From the NCBI GenBank assembly GCA_937951995.1, contig CALGAG010000178.1:1-34588 (forward strand): a stretch of DNA of 34,588 nt, in the 5' to 3' direction. Both the position numbers and the translations under genes were made by a program. The stretch's first letter is position 1; each line of letters begins with the position of its first letter. Below the pieces are notes generated by a model. It saw nothing but the letters and a program-made list of their open reading frames with translations, ran no database searches and had not been told where the DNA came from. Of this stretch, positions 22,201 to 31,474 are shown piece by piece. The DNA comes from an uncultured Bacillota bacterium. GTDB taxonomy: Bacteria > Bacillota > Clostridia > Tissierellales > Tissierellaceae.

Positions 22201-23811
22201 TTATGACCATTTATCAAATCTCTTAACAATCTTTCGGACCTTGTCCCCTTTTGGAATCAGGTCAAGGTCTTCGTCTGTAAGGGTACCTGTCAAGAGTAGC
22301 AAGACTCCATATACAATCACTCCCAGAAGTACTGCCACAAGGGTGGCCGGTCTGCCACCAATTGGTCCTGCAAGAACCACGTATGACAATCTGGCTATGA
22401 TTCCCATTCCTACAGCTGATACCAAAGGTTTCATCAGTATCGCTCCAAGATTAAGCTTGGCTTTTGCCACATAGATTACATACAGAAGATTCAAGGTTGA
22501 TGCTATTGCATAGGCAGCCACGGTACTTATTGCAGCTCCCTTTACATTTATTGCGGGAATTCCAGTAAGGACATAGGTCAGGATTATCTTTGCCACAGCT
22601 CCAATGAATAAGTTTCTCACTGGGACAAATGGTTTGCCAAGACCCTGGAGTATTGCTGTAAGAGCCTGAACAAGGGTCAGGAATATTACTCCCAGGGATA
22701 GGTGTGCCAGTATGTTCCCAACGCTGGCAATTGCCTCTGGTGGATTGTTGTAGTACAAAAGAGCCACAATTGGGGTTGAAAGTACAAACAAGCCAATTGC
22801 TGATGGCAGGCCTATTAGAAGGGTCATCCTTATACCGCTTGATATAAGGTCGCTTGTCTCCTGTTTTGATCCCCTGGCACTGGCATTTGAAATTGCAGGC
22901 ACTAGACTCATTGATATGGCTATGGAAAATACCTGGGGCAGGTTTACAAGGGTCTGTGCCATACCCTTAAGCTCACCATAAAGGTCATTGGCCTCCGCCG
23001 CTGTATAGTTTATGGACTGCAGTCTCCTGAGAACAAGGGCTGCATCAATTGTATCCATTATGGGTGCTATGGCGGCACCTATTGTAATGGGTATTGCTAT
23101 GAGAAGAAGGTCCTTTGCTATCTCTCCTACGGAGTATTCCCTTCTTATGGTACTTCCTGCAATTTCCTCCATTATTTCCGCTCTTCTCTTGAAGTATATG
23201 ATGGCTATTATTGCAAGACCCATTATTGCTCCCATGGATCCTCCAAAGGACGCACCTCCGGCAGCTATTGGTATCCCCCTATCCAGGAGCAGATAAGTGA
23301 GTCCCAATCCCGTCACCACCCTGAAGAGCTGTTCCGTTATCTGGGATATCGCTGTGGGGAACATGCTCTGTCTACCCTGGAAAAAACCCCTGAAGGCTGA
23401 CATAATTGGCACAAAAAACAAGGCGGGTACCAGTGCTATCAAAGCATAATAGGCATTTACATTACCCAGGTAATTGACAATGTGGCCCGCTCCAAAGGCT
23501 ATTACCATTGAGGTTAGGAAGCCTAGCCCCACAAGGCCCACAAGTGCCACCTTAAAGACCTTGTGGGCACCGGCAAAGTCTCCCTGAGCCCGTTTCTCCG
23601 ATACAAGCTTGGCAATTGCCACCGGGACCCCTGCTGTGGATATGGTTAATAGGAGCACATAAAATGGGTATGCTGTCTGATAATATCCCAATCCTTCTGA
23701 TTTGATTATGTTGGAAAGGGGAATCCTGTATATGGCTCCCAGAATCTTGACAAGTACACCTGCCATTCCAAGTATTGCCGCCCCTCTTAAAAAGCTGTGT
23801 CCCTTAGACAT
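22201..23811 (-). CDS. MOP-superfamily lipid flippase (SpoVB/MurJ-like)
   Basis: 536-residue polytopic membrane protein with about 14 hydrophobic segments, of the polysaccharide transporter/MviN branch of the MOP superfamily. The start FLRGAAILGMAGVLVKILGAIYRIPLSNIIKSEG is very close to the family pattern, as are GVPVAIAKLVSEKRA and FRGFFQGRQSMFPTAISQ. By position it corresponds to Bacillus SpoVB (YabM). Because the sporulation genes around it are missing here, a housekeeping job as a lipid II flippase (MurJ/YtgP-like) is more likely; that is inference from context, so I give no symbol. It is placed between prsA and mazG. Confidence 0.88.
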   Translation of the reverse strand: MSKGHSFLRGAAILGMAGVLVKILGAIYRIPLSNIIKSEGLGYYQTAYPFYVLLLTISTAGVPVAIAKLVSEKRAQGDFAGAHKVFKVALVGLVGLGFLTSMVIAFGAGHIVNYLGNVNAYYALIALVPALFFVPIMSAFRGFFQGRQSMFPTAISQITEQLFRVVTGLGLTYLLLDRGIPIAAGGASFGGSMGAIMGLAIIAIIYFKRRAEIMEEIAGSTIRREYSVGEIAKDLLLIAIPITIGAAIAPIMDTIDAALVLRRLQSINYTAAEANDLYGELKGMAQTLVNLPQVFSIAISMSLVPAISNASARGSKQETSDLISSGIRMTLLIGLPSAIGLFVLSTPIVALLYYNNPPEAIASVGNILAHLSLGVIFLTLVQALTAILQGLGKPFVPVRNLFIGAVAKIILTYVLTGIPAINVKGAAISTVAAYAIASTLNLLYVIYVAKAKLNLGAILMKPLVSAVGMGIIARLSYVVLAGPIGGRPATLVAVLLGVIVYGVLLLLTGTLTDEDLDLIPKGDKVRKIVKRFDKWS

Positions 23812-23870
23812 TAGTGTTTTCCTCCCGTGTCTTTTCCTGACTCAAAATTATTCCTGATGCGGTTGAAGTG

Positions 23871-24788
23871 CTAGTCAAGGTAGGTCTTGATTGTTGCTGC
23901 ATTCTTTAACCCCTGAACGTATTCATAATATTCCTCTTCCATGATCAGTGCATTTACCTTGTCCTTAAGTTCCTCAAGGCTCTCTCTCTTATCCTGGACC
24001 TTGATGATGTGAAATCCAACCTCAGTTCTCACAACATCGCTTATTTCTCCTTCATTCAACTGGAATGCAACTTCCTCAAATTCCGGAATCATCTGACCTT
24101 TTCCAAAGTAACCCAGGTTTCCTCCGTTGACGGCGGACACGCTATCAAGGGATTCCGTGGTTGCCAGTTGTGCAAAATCTTCTCCTCCATCCAGCCTCTC
24201 AACTATGCTTAGGGCATCTTCCTCACTTCCAAGCAGTATGTGGCTGGCATTTATCTCAACAAGATTATCCTTGTTCTCATCATAGAATTCCCTTACTTGG
24301 TCATCACTTATTGATATTCCGCTTAGGAAATCTTCCTTGTGTTTTCTACCTCTGAGTTCTTTCATCATGTTGTCCACAAAGTATTCATCTGAAAGGTTGT
24401 TTGACTGTAGAAACTGTTGATAGCTTTCTTCCCCGCCGATTGATTCCTTGTAGTCCTCAATATACTCCTGAAGGTCTTCCTCTGTTACTTCTATTCCCTT
24501 GGCTTCGTTGTCCTCAAGAATCAAGGTCTCCATTATCAGCTTCTCAAGGATGCTTTCCTCCAGGCTTTCACCCATGGTCTTTCCGTCTATTCCCTCCTGG
24601 TCGAGGGCTCCCTCTCCCAGCTGTCTCTCATAGAGGCCCTTGTAGACCTGGAAGTCCTTGTCAAACTCCTCCTGGGTGATTTCCTTCCCGTCAACCTGTG
24701 CCACAATGCCTACCTTTTCACTTGAACAGCCTGAAAGTACCATTGCGGCCATTATAGCTATCAATAAAAATCTTATCGTTCTCTTCAT
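23871..24788 (-). CDS. Parvulin-type peptidyl-prolyl isomerase lipoprotein (PrsA/SurA-like)
   Basis: Extracytoplasmic foldase anchored to the membrane by lipid. A basic start (MKRTIR), hydrophobic signal and lipobox LSGC put the lipidated cysteine at residue 21. Residues about 28-160 form the SurA/PrsA-like N domain (VAQVDGKEITQEEFDKDF). Residues about 179-267 are the parvulin domain: INASHILLGSEEDA, GGNLGYFGKGQMIPEFEEVAF, TEVGFHIIKVQDK. The 305 residues fit. ATG is preceded by AAAGGA. It lies between mfd and the flippase, where some clostridia have a prsA-like gene before spoVT; spoVT itself is absent. A TATAAT within the end of mfd may add a local promoter, but no matching -35 is seen. Confidence 0.92.
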   Translation of the reverse strand: MKRTIRFLLIAIMAAMVLSGCSSEKVGIVAQVDGKEITQEEFDKDFQVYKGLYERQLGEGALDQEGIDGKTMGESLEESILEKLIMETLILEDNEAKGIEVTEEDLQEYIEDYKESIGGEESYQQFLQSNNLSDEYFVDNMMKELRGRKHKEDFLSGISISDDQVREFYDENKDNLVEINASHILLGSEEDALSIVERLDGGEDFAQLATTESLDSVSAVNGGNLGYFGKGQMIPEFEEVAFQLNEGEISDVVRTEVGFHIIKVQDKRESLEELKDKVNALIMEEEYYEYVQGLKNAATIKTYLD

Positions 24789-24829
24789 TTAAATAAAACA
24801 TCCTTTCTATATCATTACATCAATTTACA

Positions 24830-27800
24830 TTATACACTATTACCCAGTTGAGCGAAATTGTCAATGGTCTCAAGAATTTCCTTCAACCTGTTTATTACAT
24901 CACCTTTGGCGTGTATTGTTATACTTGGCTGGTTTGAAAGGTCATAGGATACTGCAGGTCCATACTTCTCCGTGAGCATCTGAATCAGTTCAAGCTTGAT
25001 ATGGTCTACAGCCTCATAGTCAACCCTTACCTTCTGATGGATCTGGACTATGTTAGTTATGTGGTTTCTGCTTGCCAGACCTCTGATGTATGAAATATTC
25101 ATCAGGTTTTCAACAGGCTTTGGCAGGTCTCCAAATCTGTCTATTAGCTCATCAATGAGCTCTCTGTAGTCATCCATGGATTCAATTGTTGATATCCTCT
25201 TGTATATTTCAAGCTTCTGGTCTTCATCAGGGATGTATCTACCGGAAATGTATCCATCAACCTTTATATCCACTGTGGTGTCCAGCTTCTCCTGGACCAC
25301 ATCCCCCTTAAGTCTCCTCACCGCCTGGCCAAGGTACTTCACATACAGGTCGTAGCCTATTGATTCGATGTTTCCATGCTGCTCAACCCCAAGAAGGTTT
25401 CCGGCTCCCCTGATTTCAAGGTCTCTCATTGCAATCTTAAAGCCGGACCCAAACTCTGTGAACTCCTTGATGGCCCTTAGGCGCTTTTCGGCAACCTCTG
25501 AAAGAACCTTGTCCTTTTGATATACAAAGTATGCAAAAGCAAGTCGGTTTGACCTGCCCACCCTGCCCCTCAGCTGGTATAGCTGTGAAAGGCCAAACTT
25601 ATCAGCATCGTGGATGATTATTGTGTTAACATTGGGTATGTCCAAACCGGTCTCAATGATGGTCGTACATACCAGGACGTTAATTTCCTTGTTCATGAAA
25701 TCAAGCATGACCTGCTCAAGTTCACGCTCTGACATCTGTCCATGGGCAATGGCAAATTCACCTTCAGGAACCAGGTTTCTCAACTCCATGGCCACCTTGT
25801 CAATTGTTTCAACCCTGTTGTATACGTAGTACACCTGTCCACCCCTTGATATCTCCCGCTGTATGGCATCACGTATAAGTGTCCTGTTATACTCTGTCAC
25901 ATAGGTCTGTATTGGATACCTTTCCTCCGGTGGCTCCTCTATTACTGACATGTCCCTGATGTTCACAAGTGACATGTGGAGGGTCCTTGGTATGGGGGTT
26001 GCCGTCAGGGTCAGGACATCCACATTTTCCTTAAGCTTTTTAAGCTTTTCCTTGTGCCTTACACCAAACCTCTGCTCCTCATCAACAATTAGAAGACCCA
26101 GGTCCTTAAACACAACATCCTTTGACAGGAGTCTGTGGGTCCCCACAACTATGTCCAGCATCCCCTTTCTCAGCATTTCAAGTGAAGCCTGTTGTTCCTT
26201 TCTGGTTCTGAACCTGCTGAGCATGGCCACGGACATGGGGAAGCTTCCCAGCCTCTCCATGATTGTATTGTAGTGCTGCTGGGCTAGAATGGTGGTTGGA
26301 ACAAGTATGGCCACCTGCTTTCCGTCCATTACGGCCTTGAATGCGGCCCTTAATGCAACCTCAGTCTTGCCGTAACCCACATCCCCGCAAAGGAGGCGGT
26401 CCATGGGCCTTTTCCTTTCCATGTCACCCTTGATGTCCTTAATGGAGGTTTTCTGCCCTTGGGTCTCCTCATAGGGGAACATGTCCTCAAATTCCCTTTG
26501 CCATGGCGTATCGGGTGAGAACTGGTAGCCTTCAACTCTCTCCCTCTTGGCATAGAGCTGGAGCAGGTCTGTGGCCATCTCCTCGATTGCCTTCTTTGTC
26601 CTGGACTTTGTCTTGGCCCATTCCGTACCGCTAAGCTTGTTTATCTTTGGCTTGATTGAATCTGATCCGATGTACTTCTGAATCATGGACATCTGCTCAA
26701 TTGGAAGATAGAGTCTGTCCTTTCCCTTGTACTGGATGAGAAGATAGTCTTTCTTGATACCCTGGACAGACAGCTGGGATACTCCCAGGTACTGTCCGAT
26801 TCCATAGTTCTCATGGACTATGAAGTCTCCCTCATTGAGGTCTGAAAACTGTAGCTTCTGGCCACCATCCTTTATTTTCCTTGACTTCTTCTTGGCCTTT
26901 TTCTTTCCTGCTCCGTAGATTTCCTTTTCAGTTATGACTGCAAGCTTCATTTCCTCGTATTCAAAGCCGGCCTTCAGGCCAGCCTCTGAAATAAAGACCT
27001 GGCCTGTCTGTATGGCATTATCCCTGTCAAACTGAAGCTCTGAATTAATATCAATTTCCCTAAGGACATCCTTTAACCGCTTGCCCTTATCCTGGTCTCC
27101 TGCCATTATAACTACCTTGTAGCCCTTATAAAGATACCTGTCCAGGTCTTCCTTGAGCATGTCCAGCTTTCCGTGATAAACAGGGATTGTCCTCATTGTG
27201 AACTTTATTATTCCCTTTGGTGGAAAGTCACTGTCCTGCTTGAGAAAGGATGCACTTGTTATGATTATCCTTTTCCTTATCTCAAGGATCATGTCCTCAT
27301 AATGGTACTTCAGCTGAAGGTGTGACTTAAGGACCTCCCCTACCTGGAACAGGTCCAGGGTACGCCCGTTGAACTCATCCATATAAGCTTCATACTTTTC
27401 CCTAAGTCTTTTAGGCTCATCCAACATAATGAGGGCTTGATCCTGGAAAAAGTCAATCAAGGTACCTACAAGGTCCTTTGGAAGATACGGAACAAGAAGG
27501 TCCTTGTTTGTTATGTGAGAGCCTTCATGCAGTGCATCAAGGTACTTTCCGAATTTTTCTTCTGACTTAGAGGTTTTTTCACCATCCTCCGACCTTTTCC
27601 TGAAGTGGTCAAGATCCTTCTCCAGGGCAGCGGCAATCTTGTCCCTTTCTCCAGTAGGCAATATGATTTCAGCTACTGGAAAGATCTCCACATTTTCTAT
27701 AACATCCACAGACCTTTGGTCCTTGGGGTCAAAGGTCCTTATGGAATCAATCTCCGTATCAAAAAATTCCACCCTTACCGGGTACTCCATGTTAGATGGG

Positions 27801-28354
27801 AAAATATCAAGAATTCCCCCGCGTATACTGTACTGACCGGTTTGCTCAACAAGGCTGACCCTTTCGTAGCCGGCACTTACAAGCCCCTGGGAAAGGTCTT
27901 TCAGGCTCGCCTCCTTGCCGAGGGAAATATTCAACCTATGGTTTTGGAAGGAAGTTTTTGATATGATCCTGTCTGAAAGGGCTTCAACGGAAGCCACAAC
28001 TATGAGGTTCCTGTTTTCCATGAGACATGACAGGACCTCCAGCCTCTGATGGGTCCTTTCCGAACTGAATGCATCCACATCATAGAGGATTGTGTCCTTT
28101 GAAGGGTAGTGCCTTACATCCTGGTCGGGTAGTATGGCCTTTACGTCCTCAAATATTTGTCTGGCCCTTGCTTCACTGTAGGTTACGAAGAGGATCTGTC
28201 TCTTTGTGTGGCTTTTAAGTCCACATAGGAAATGACCCATGTTCTCTTCCATGAGCCCATGGGTGGAAATGGGTGACAAATTCTTCTTGATATCCTCAAG
28301 TAATGTATTATAGGGTTTTAGATTCAAAAGTGGATCCAAAAGATAGTCCTTCAT
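24830..28354 (-). CDS. mfd: Transcription-repair coupling factor Mfd
   Basis: Removes RNA polymerase stalled at DNA damage and recruits UvrA. I start it at ATG 28354 (1174 residues), because GGGAGG lies seven bases upstream; the frame runs five codons further up to a TTG, but that would translate the ribosome site. The order is UvrB-like domains (about 1-340), RNA polymerase interaction domain (about 480-550, with NEGDFIVHENYGIGQYLGV), a superfamily 2 translocase with Walker A CGDVGYGKTEVALR, box II LLIVDEEQRFGVRHKEK, LTATPIPRTLHMSL, and QLYQLRGRVGRSNRLAFAY, then the C-terminal TRCF domain. Full length, with no frameshift. Confidence 0.96.
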   Translation of the reverse strand: MKDYLLDPLLNLKPYNTLLEDIKKNLSPISTHGLMEENMGHFLCGLKSHTKRQILFVTYSEARARQIFEDVKAILPDQDVRHYPSKDTILYDVDAFSSERTHQRLEVLSCLMENRNLIVVASVEALSDRIISKTSFQNHRLNISLGKEASLKDLSQGLVSAGYERVSLVEQTGQYSIRGGILDIFPSNMEYPVRVEFFDTEIDSIRTFDPKDQRSVDVIENVEIFPVAEIILPTGERDKIAAALEKDLDHFRKRSEDGEKTSKSEEKFGKYLDALHEGSHITNKDLLVPYLPKDLVGTLIDFFQDQALIMLDEPKRLREKYEAYMDEFNGRTLDLFQVGEVLKSHLQLKYHYEDMILEIRKRIIITSASFLKQDSDFPPKGIIKFTMRTIPVYHGKLDMLKEDLDRYLYKGYKVVIMAGDQDKGKRLKDVLREIDINSELQFDRDNAIQTGQVFISEAGLKAGFEYEEMKLAVITEKEIYGAGKKKAKKKSRKIKDGGQKLQFSDLNEGDFIVHENYGIGQYLGVSQLSVQGIKKDYLLIQYKGKDRLYLPIEQMSMIQKYIGSDSIKPKINKLSGTEWAKTKSRTKKAIEEMATDLLQLYAKRERVEGYQFSPDTPWQREFEDMFPYEETQGQKTSIKDIKGDMERKRPMDRLLCGDVGYGKTEVALRAAFKAVMDGKQVAILVPTTILAQQHYNTIMERLGSFPMSVAMLSRFRTRKEQQASLEMLRKGMLDIVVGTHRLLSKDVVFKDLGLLIVDEEQRFGVRHKEKLKKLKENVDVLTLTATPIPRTLHMSLVNIRDMSVIEEPPEERYPIQTYVTEYNRTLIRDAIQREISRGGQVYYVYNRVETIDKVAMELRNLVPEGEFAIAHGQMSERELEQVMLDFMNKEINVLVCTTIIETGLDIPNVNTIIIHDADKFGLSQLYQLRGRVGRSNRLAFAYFVYQKDKVLSEVAEKRLRAIKEFTEFGSGFKIAMRDLEIRGAGNLLGVEQHGNIESIGYDLYVKYLGQAVRRLKGDVVQEKLDTTVDIKVDGYISGRYIPDEDQKLEIYKRISTIESMDDYRELIDELIDRFGDLPKPVENLMNISYIRGLASRNHITNIVQIHQKVRVDYEAVDHIKLELIQMLTEKYGPAVSYDLSNQPSITIHAKGDVINRLKEILETIDNFAQLGNSV

Positions 28355-28377
28355 TGCCAATCCTCCCAAAAGGTTTA

Positions 28378-28400
28378 AGCCCAGGTTTTAGTCCTGGGCT
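28378..28400 (-). other. Hairpin over the pth stop codon
   Basis: Minus strand: AGCCCAGG, a 7-nt loop, CCTGGGCT (28400-28393 with 28385-28378), a perfect 8-bp stem whose loop holds the pth stop. It is followed by TAAACCTTTT, too weak a T run for a firm terminator; it ends about 24 bp before the mfd start. Confidence 0.5.
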
Positions 28401-28966
28401 GTGTTTCTAATATTAAACTCATTCATTGCCTTGTCGACACCGCTTCTTACAAACTCTTCTGCAGCTTCTGAAGCCTTCTCTATGGCTCTGTCCATAAGCT
28501 TTCGTTCATCGGAACTGAACTTGCTAAGGACAAAGTCAGCCAGGTCGTAGTATGGGGGTTTCTTACCGATTCCCACCTTCAACCTTGGAAAGTTGTCTTT
28601 CTGGATAAGGTAGATTATTGACTTGAGCCCATTGTGTGAGCCTGCGCTACCCTTTTTTTTAAGCTTGATGGTTGCAAAATCAATGTCTATGTCATCGACA
28701 ACCACCAGGAGTTTTTCCGGCTCCAGCTTATAGAAATCCATTACTTCCCTTAGTGACTCACCGCTATTGTTCATGTATGTGCTGGGCTTTACAAGAAGTA
28801 CCTTCTCATTCCCGATTAGGCCTTCGCCTGTCAAGGCTTTGAATCTCAATCTGTTGACCTTGATATTGTTCTTTTCAGCCAACCTGTCTATTACATCAAA
28901 TCCAACATTGTGTCTTGTTCCGGAATACTTGCTTCCGGGGTTTCCCAATCCTGCAATCACAATCAC
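28388..28966 (-). CDS. pth: Peptidyl-tRNA hydrolase
   Basis: Releases peptides from prematurely dropped peptidyl-tRNA; essential in most bacteria. 192 residues. Family start IVIAGLGNPGSKYSGTRHNVGFDV with catalytic His19, then KPSTYMNNSGESL, VVVDDIDIDFATIKLKKKGSAGSHNGLKSI, and FPRLKVGIGKK. The start is GTG with AGGGAG eight bases upstream. In Bacillus the gene is spoVC and ctc precedes it; ctc is absent here, so pth follows prs by 23 bp. Confidence 0.95.
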   Translation of the reverse strand: MIVIAGLGNPGSKYSGTRHNVGFDVIDRLAEKNNIKVNRLRFKALTGEGLIGNEKVLLVKPSTYMNNSGESLREVMDFYKLEPEKLLVVVDDIDIDFATIKLKKKGSAGSHNGLKSIIYLIQKDNFPRLKVGIGKKPPYYDLADFVLSKFSSDERKLMDRAIEKASEAAEEFVRSGVDKAMNEFNIRNTAQD

Positions 28967-28989
28967 ATAATCAACTCCCTGCTATGTGA

Positions 28990-29937
28990 CTAATCAAAGA
29001 TAATACTGACTGATTCGTTGCTGTTGATTCTTTTTATTGCCTCTGCAAGAATCGGAGCAACGCTAACTACCTCTATCTTTTCAATCCTGGCCATTTCTGA
29101 CAAGGGAATCGTGTCCGTTATTACAAACTTCTCCAGCTCGGAATTGTGGATTCTGTCCAGAGCAGGTCCTGATAGGACGCCGTGGGTTGCACAGCCATAG
29201 ACCTTCTTTGCTCCAAAGCTCTTCAGAACACTGGCAGCCTTTACTATTGTGCCTGCCGTGTCGATTATGTCATCCACAAGGATTACATTCTTGCCTTCGA
29301 TGTCACCAATAACATTCATTACTTCTGAGACGTTAGCTTTTGGCCTTCTCTTTTCGATGATGGCTATTGGAAGGTCAAGGATGTTGGCAAACTGTCTTGC
29401 CCTGGTTACTCCACCAAGGTCAGGCGAAACAATTACAGTGTCCTCGTCAACAATCTCCCTGAAATACTCTGCAAGTATTGGAACTGCTGAAAGGTGGTCC
29501 ACTGGAATGTCAAAGTATCCCTGGATCTGACCAGCATGCAGGTCCATACCCACAACCCTGTCAGCTCCTGCAGTTGTAAGCAGATTGGCCACCAGCTTTG
29601 CAGTGATCGGTTCCCTTGCCTTGGTCTTCCTGTCCTGTCTGGCATAGCCGTAATATGGTATCACTGCATTTACCCTTCCTGCTGAAGCTCTTTTTACTGC
29701 ATCTATAAGAATAAGCAGCTCCATAAGGTTGTCATTTACTGGTGTATTGGTAGGCTGGATTATGAACACGTCACAGCCCCTTACTGTCTCCCCGATATTT
29801 ACATTGATCTCACCGTCACTGAAGTGGGTAACATCACACGTACCCATGGTTATGCCAAGCTCCTGGCAAATGTTTTTTACCAGGTCTCGATTGGCATTTC
29901 CGGTGAAGACCTTGATTCCACCTAAACAAAGGTTCAT
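28990..29937 (-). CDS. prs: Ribose-phosphate pyrophosphokinase (PRPP synthetase)
   Basis: Makes PRPP from ribose 5-phosphate and ATP for purine, pyrimidine, NAD and histidine/tryptophan synthesis. Class I enzyme, 315 residues: GNANRDLVKNI, FSDGEINVNIGETVRG, IPYYGYARQDRKTKAREPITAKLVANLL, VVGMDLHAGQIQGYF, SPDLGGVTRAR, and the PRPP loop VILVDDIIDTAGTI. ATG is preceded by AGGAGG. It is 16 bp after glmU, an arrangement shared with Bacillus. Confidence 0.97.
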   Translation of the reverse strand: MNLCLGGIKVFTGNANRDLVKNICQELGITMGTCDVTHFSDGEINVNIGETVRGCDVFIIQPTNTPVNDNLMELLILIDAVKRASAGRVNAVIPYYGYARQDRKTKAREPITAKLVANLLTTAGADRVVGMDLHAGQIQGYFDIPVDHLSAVPILAEYFREIVDEDTVIVSPDLGGVTRARQFANILDLPIAIIEKRRPKANVSEVMNVIGDIEGKNVILVDDIIDTAGTIVKAASVLKSFGAKKVYGCATHGVLSGPALDRIHNSELEKFVITDTIPLSEMARIEKIEVVSVAPILAEAIKRINSNESVSIIFD

Positions 29938-29953
29938 CTCTACATCCTCCTAG

Positions 29954-31339
29954 TTATTTGTGTTTTTTTAGTCCCTTCTTTTCAACCCATCCAGCCTTGT
30001 TCACCTGTCTGGCTCGTGCTATTGAAAGTTCACCTTCTCCAACATTGTCCGTTATTGTCGAGCCGGCGGCCACATAGCCCCAGTCATCAACCTTCACAGG
30101 GGCAATCAGGTTTGAGTTGCTACCGATAAATGCATTGTCACCTATTGTTGACTTGAACTTCCTTTCGCCGTCATAATTTACAAAAACCACTCCACAGCCT
30201 ATGTTTACTCCTGAGCCTACCTGAGCATCTCCAACATAGGACAGATGGCTTGCCTTTGAATCATCTCCCATGGTGGCTTTCTTGATTTCAACGAAGTTTC
30301 CGATTTTTACATTTTGTCCTAGGTCTGAGTCTGGTCTAAGATGTGCATATGGACCAATTTTACACCCGTTTCCTACCCTGCTTTTCTCAATTAGGGTGGA
30401 CTCTATGCTAACCTTGTCACCAATGATGCTGTCAACAATCCTTGTTGCACCTCTGATTACACAATCCTCGCCTATAACTGTCTCACCTTCAAGTACAGCT
30501 CCAGGGTAGATTATTGTATCCCTTCCGATCACAACACTTGACTCAATGTAGGTATCCCTTGGATTTATAAGGGTTACGCCGTTCTCCATGTGTCCGATAT
30601 TGATTCTCTCCCTTATTATATCATCTGCCTGGGCCAGTTGCACCCTTGAGTTGATTCCATGTATCTGGGAGGAGTCTTTGATCATATGGGCCCCTACCTT
30701 GAAGCCACCCTTAACCAACACACTGATCACATCTGTCAGGTAGTATTCGTTTTGGCTGTTGTCATTGTCGATTCCATCCAGGCCAAGCTTTAACTCCCTG
30801 CCGCTGAAGCAGTAGATGCCGGAATTTATCTCTCCAATTTCCCTCTGCTCATCCGTTGCATCCTTGTGTTCAACTATGGCCTGGAGGCTACCTTCTTCCT
30901 TCCTTACAATCCTACCGTAGCCTGTCGGATCCTCAAGTATTGTAGTTAGGACAGTTGCTTTGTTTTTGTGGGAATCGTGGTACTCCATAAGCTCTGTCAG
31001 GGTGCCGGCAGTTATTAGGGGAGTGTCCCCACAGAGTATCACTACCTTATCCTCGTCCCCAACATGCTTCATTCCCTGCATGACAGCATAGCCTGTACCA
31101 TAAGGAGCCCCCTGGTGTACAGGCTGTTCTTCGTAAATAATGTTCTCGCCGGTTATGCTTTCCATCACTGCTTCCTTCCCATGTCCCACTATAACTACGT
31201 TTTTCCCGATTTCAGCCTTCTGTGCCTGGTCAAGTACATAAGAAAGAAGCGGCTTCCCGGAAATTTTATGCAAGACCTTGGGGTGTCGGGATTTCATTCT
31301 AGTCCCTTCTCCGGCTGCAAGTATTATTCCAATATTCAT
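29954..31339 (-). CDS. glmU: Bifunctional UDP-GlcNAc pyrophosphorylase / GlcN-1-P acetyltransferase
   Basis: Last two steps to UDP-GlcNAc for peptidoglycan. The N-terminal nucleotidyltransferase (about 1-230) has LAAGEGTRMKSRHPKVLHKISGKP, QGAPYGTGYAVMQG, and VVILCGDTPLIT. The C-terminal left-handed beta helix (about 250-450) shows hexapeptide repeats, GNFVEIKKA, and HLSYVGDAQVG, with the acetyl-CoA site segment VNYDGERKFKSTIGDNAFIGSN. The 461 residues fit. ATG is preceded by AAGGTG at a rather long distance. First gene of a long run glmU-prs-pth-mfd-prsA-flippase-mazG-hup; a possible promoter (31380-31407) lies upstream. Confidence 0.97.
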   Translation of the reverse strand: MNIGIILAAGEGTRMKSRHPKVLHKISGKPLLSYVLDQAQKAEIGKNVVIVGHGKEAVMESITGENIIYEEQPVHQGAPYGTGYAVMQGMKHVGDEDKVVILCGDTPLITAGTLTELMEYHDSHKNKATVLTTILEDPTGYGRIVRKEEGSLQAIVEHKDATDEQREIGEINSGIYCFSGRELKLGLDGIDNDNSQNEYYLTDVISVLVKGGFKVGAHMIKDSSQIHGINSRVQLAQADDIIRERINIGHMENGVTLINPRDTYIESSVVIGRDTIIYPGAVLEGETVIGEDCVIRGATRIVDSIIGDKVSIESTLIEKSRVGNGCKIGPYAHLRPDSDLGQNVKIGNFVEIKKATMGDDSKASHLSYVGDAQVGSGVNIGCGVVFVNYDGERKFKSTIGDNAFIGSNSNLIAPVKVDDWGYVAAGSTITDNVGEGELSIARARQVNKAGWVEKKGLKKHK

Positions 31340-31379
31340 CTTATAAACACACCTTCCGCTGAGTTATTCCCTCCATATT

Positions 31380-31407
31380 ATTTTAACCCATTTATTTTAT
31401 AAGTCCA
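31380..31407 (-). promoter_or_regulatory. Possible promoter for glmU
   Basis: Minus strand: TGGACT (31402-31407, 4 of 6), 16-bp spacer, TAAAAT (31380-31385, 5 of 6), between the spoVG terminator and glmU. Weak match. Confidence 0.35.
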
Positions 31408-31456
31408 CACCTAATTGATAAATTGGCAAAAAAAACAAAGCTCTTACAGAGAATAA

Positions 31457-31474
31457 AAGAGCCTTTGGGCTCTT
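31457..31474 (-). terminator. Terminator after spoVG
   Basis: Minus strand: AAGAGCC-CAAA-GGCTCTT followed by TTATTC, starting at the spoVG stop. The 7-bp stem is perfect; a second T-rich stretch lies about 20 bp further. Confidence 0.75.
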
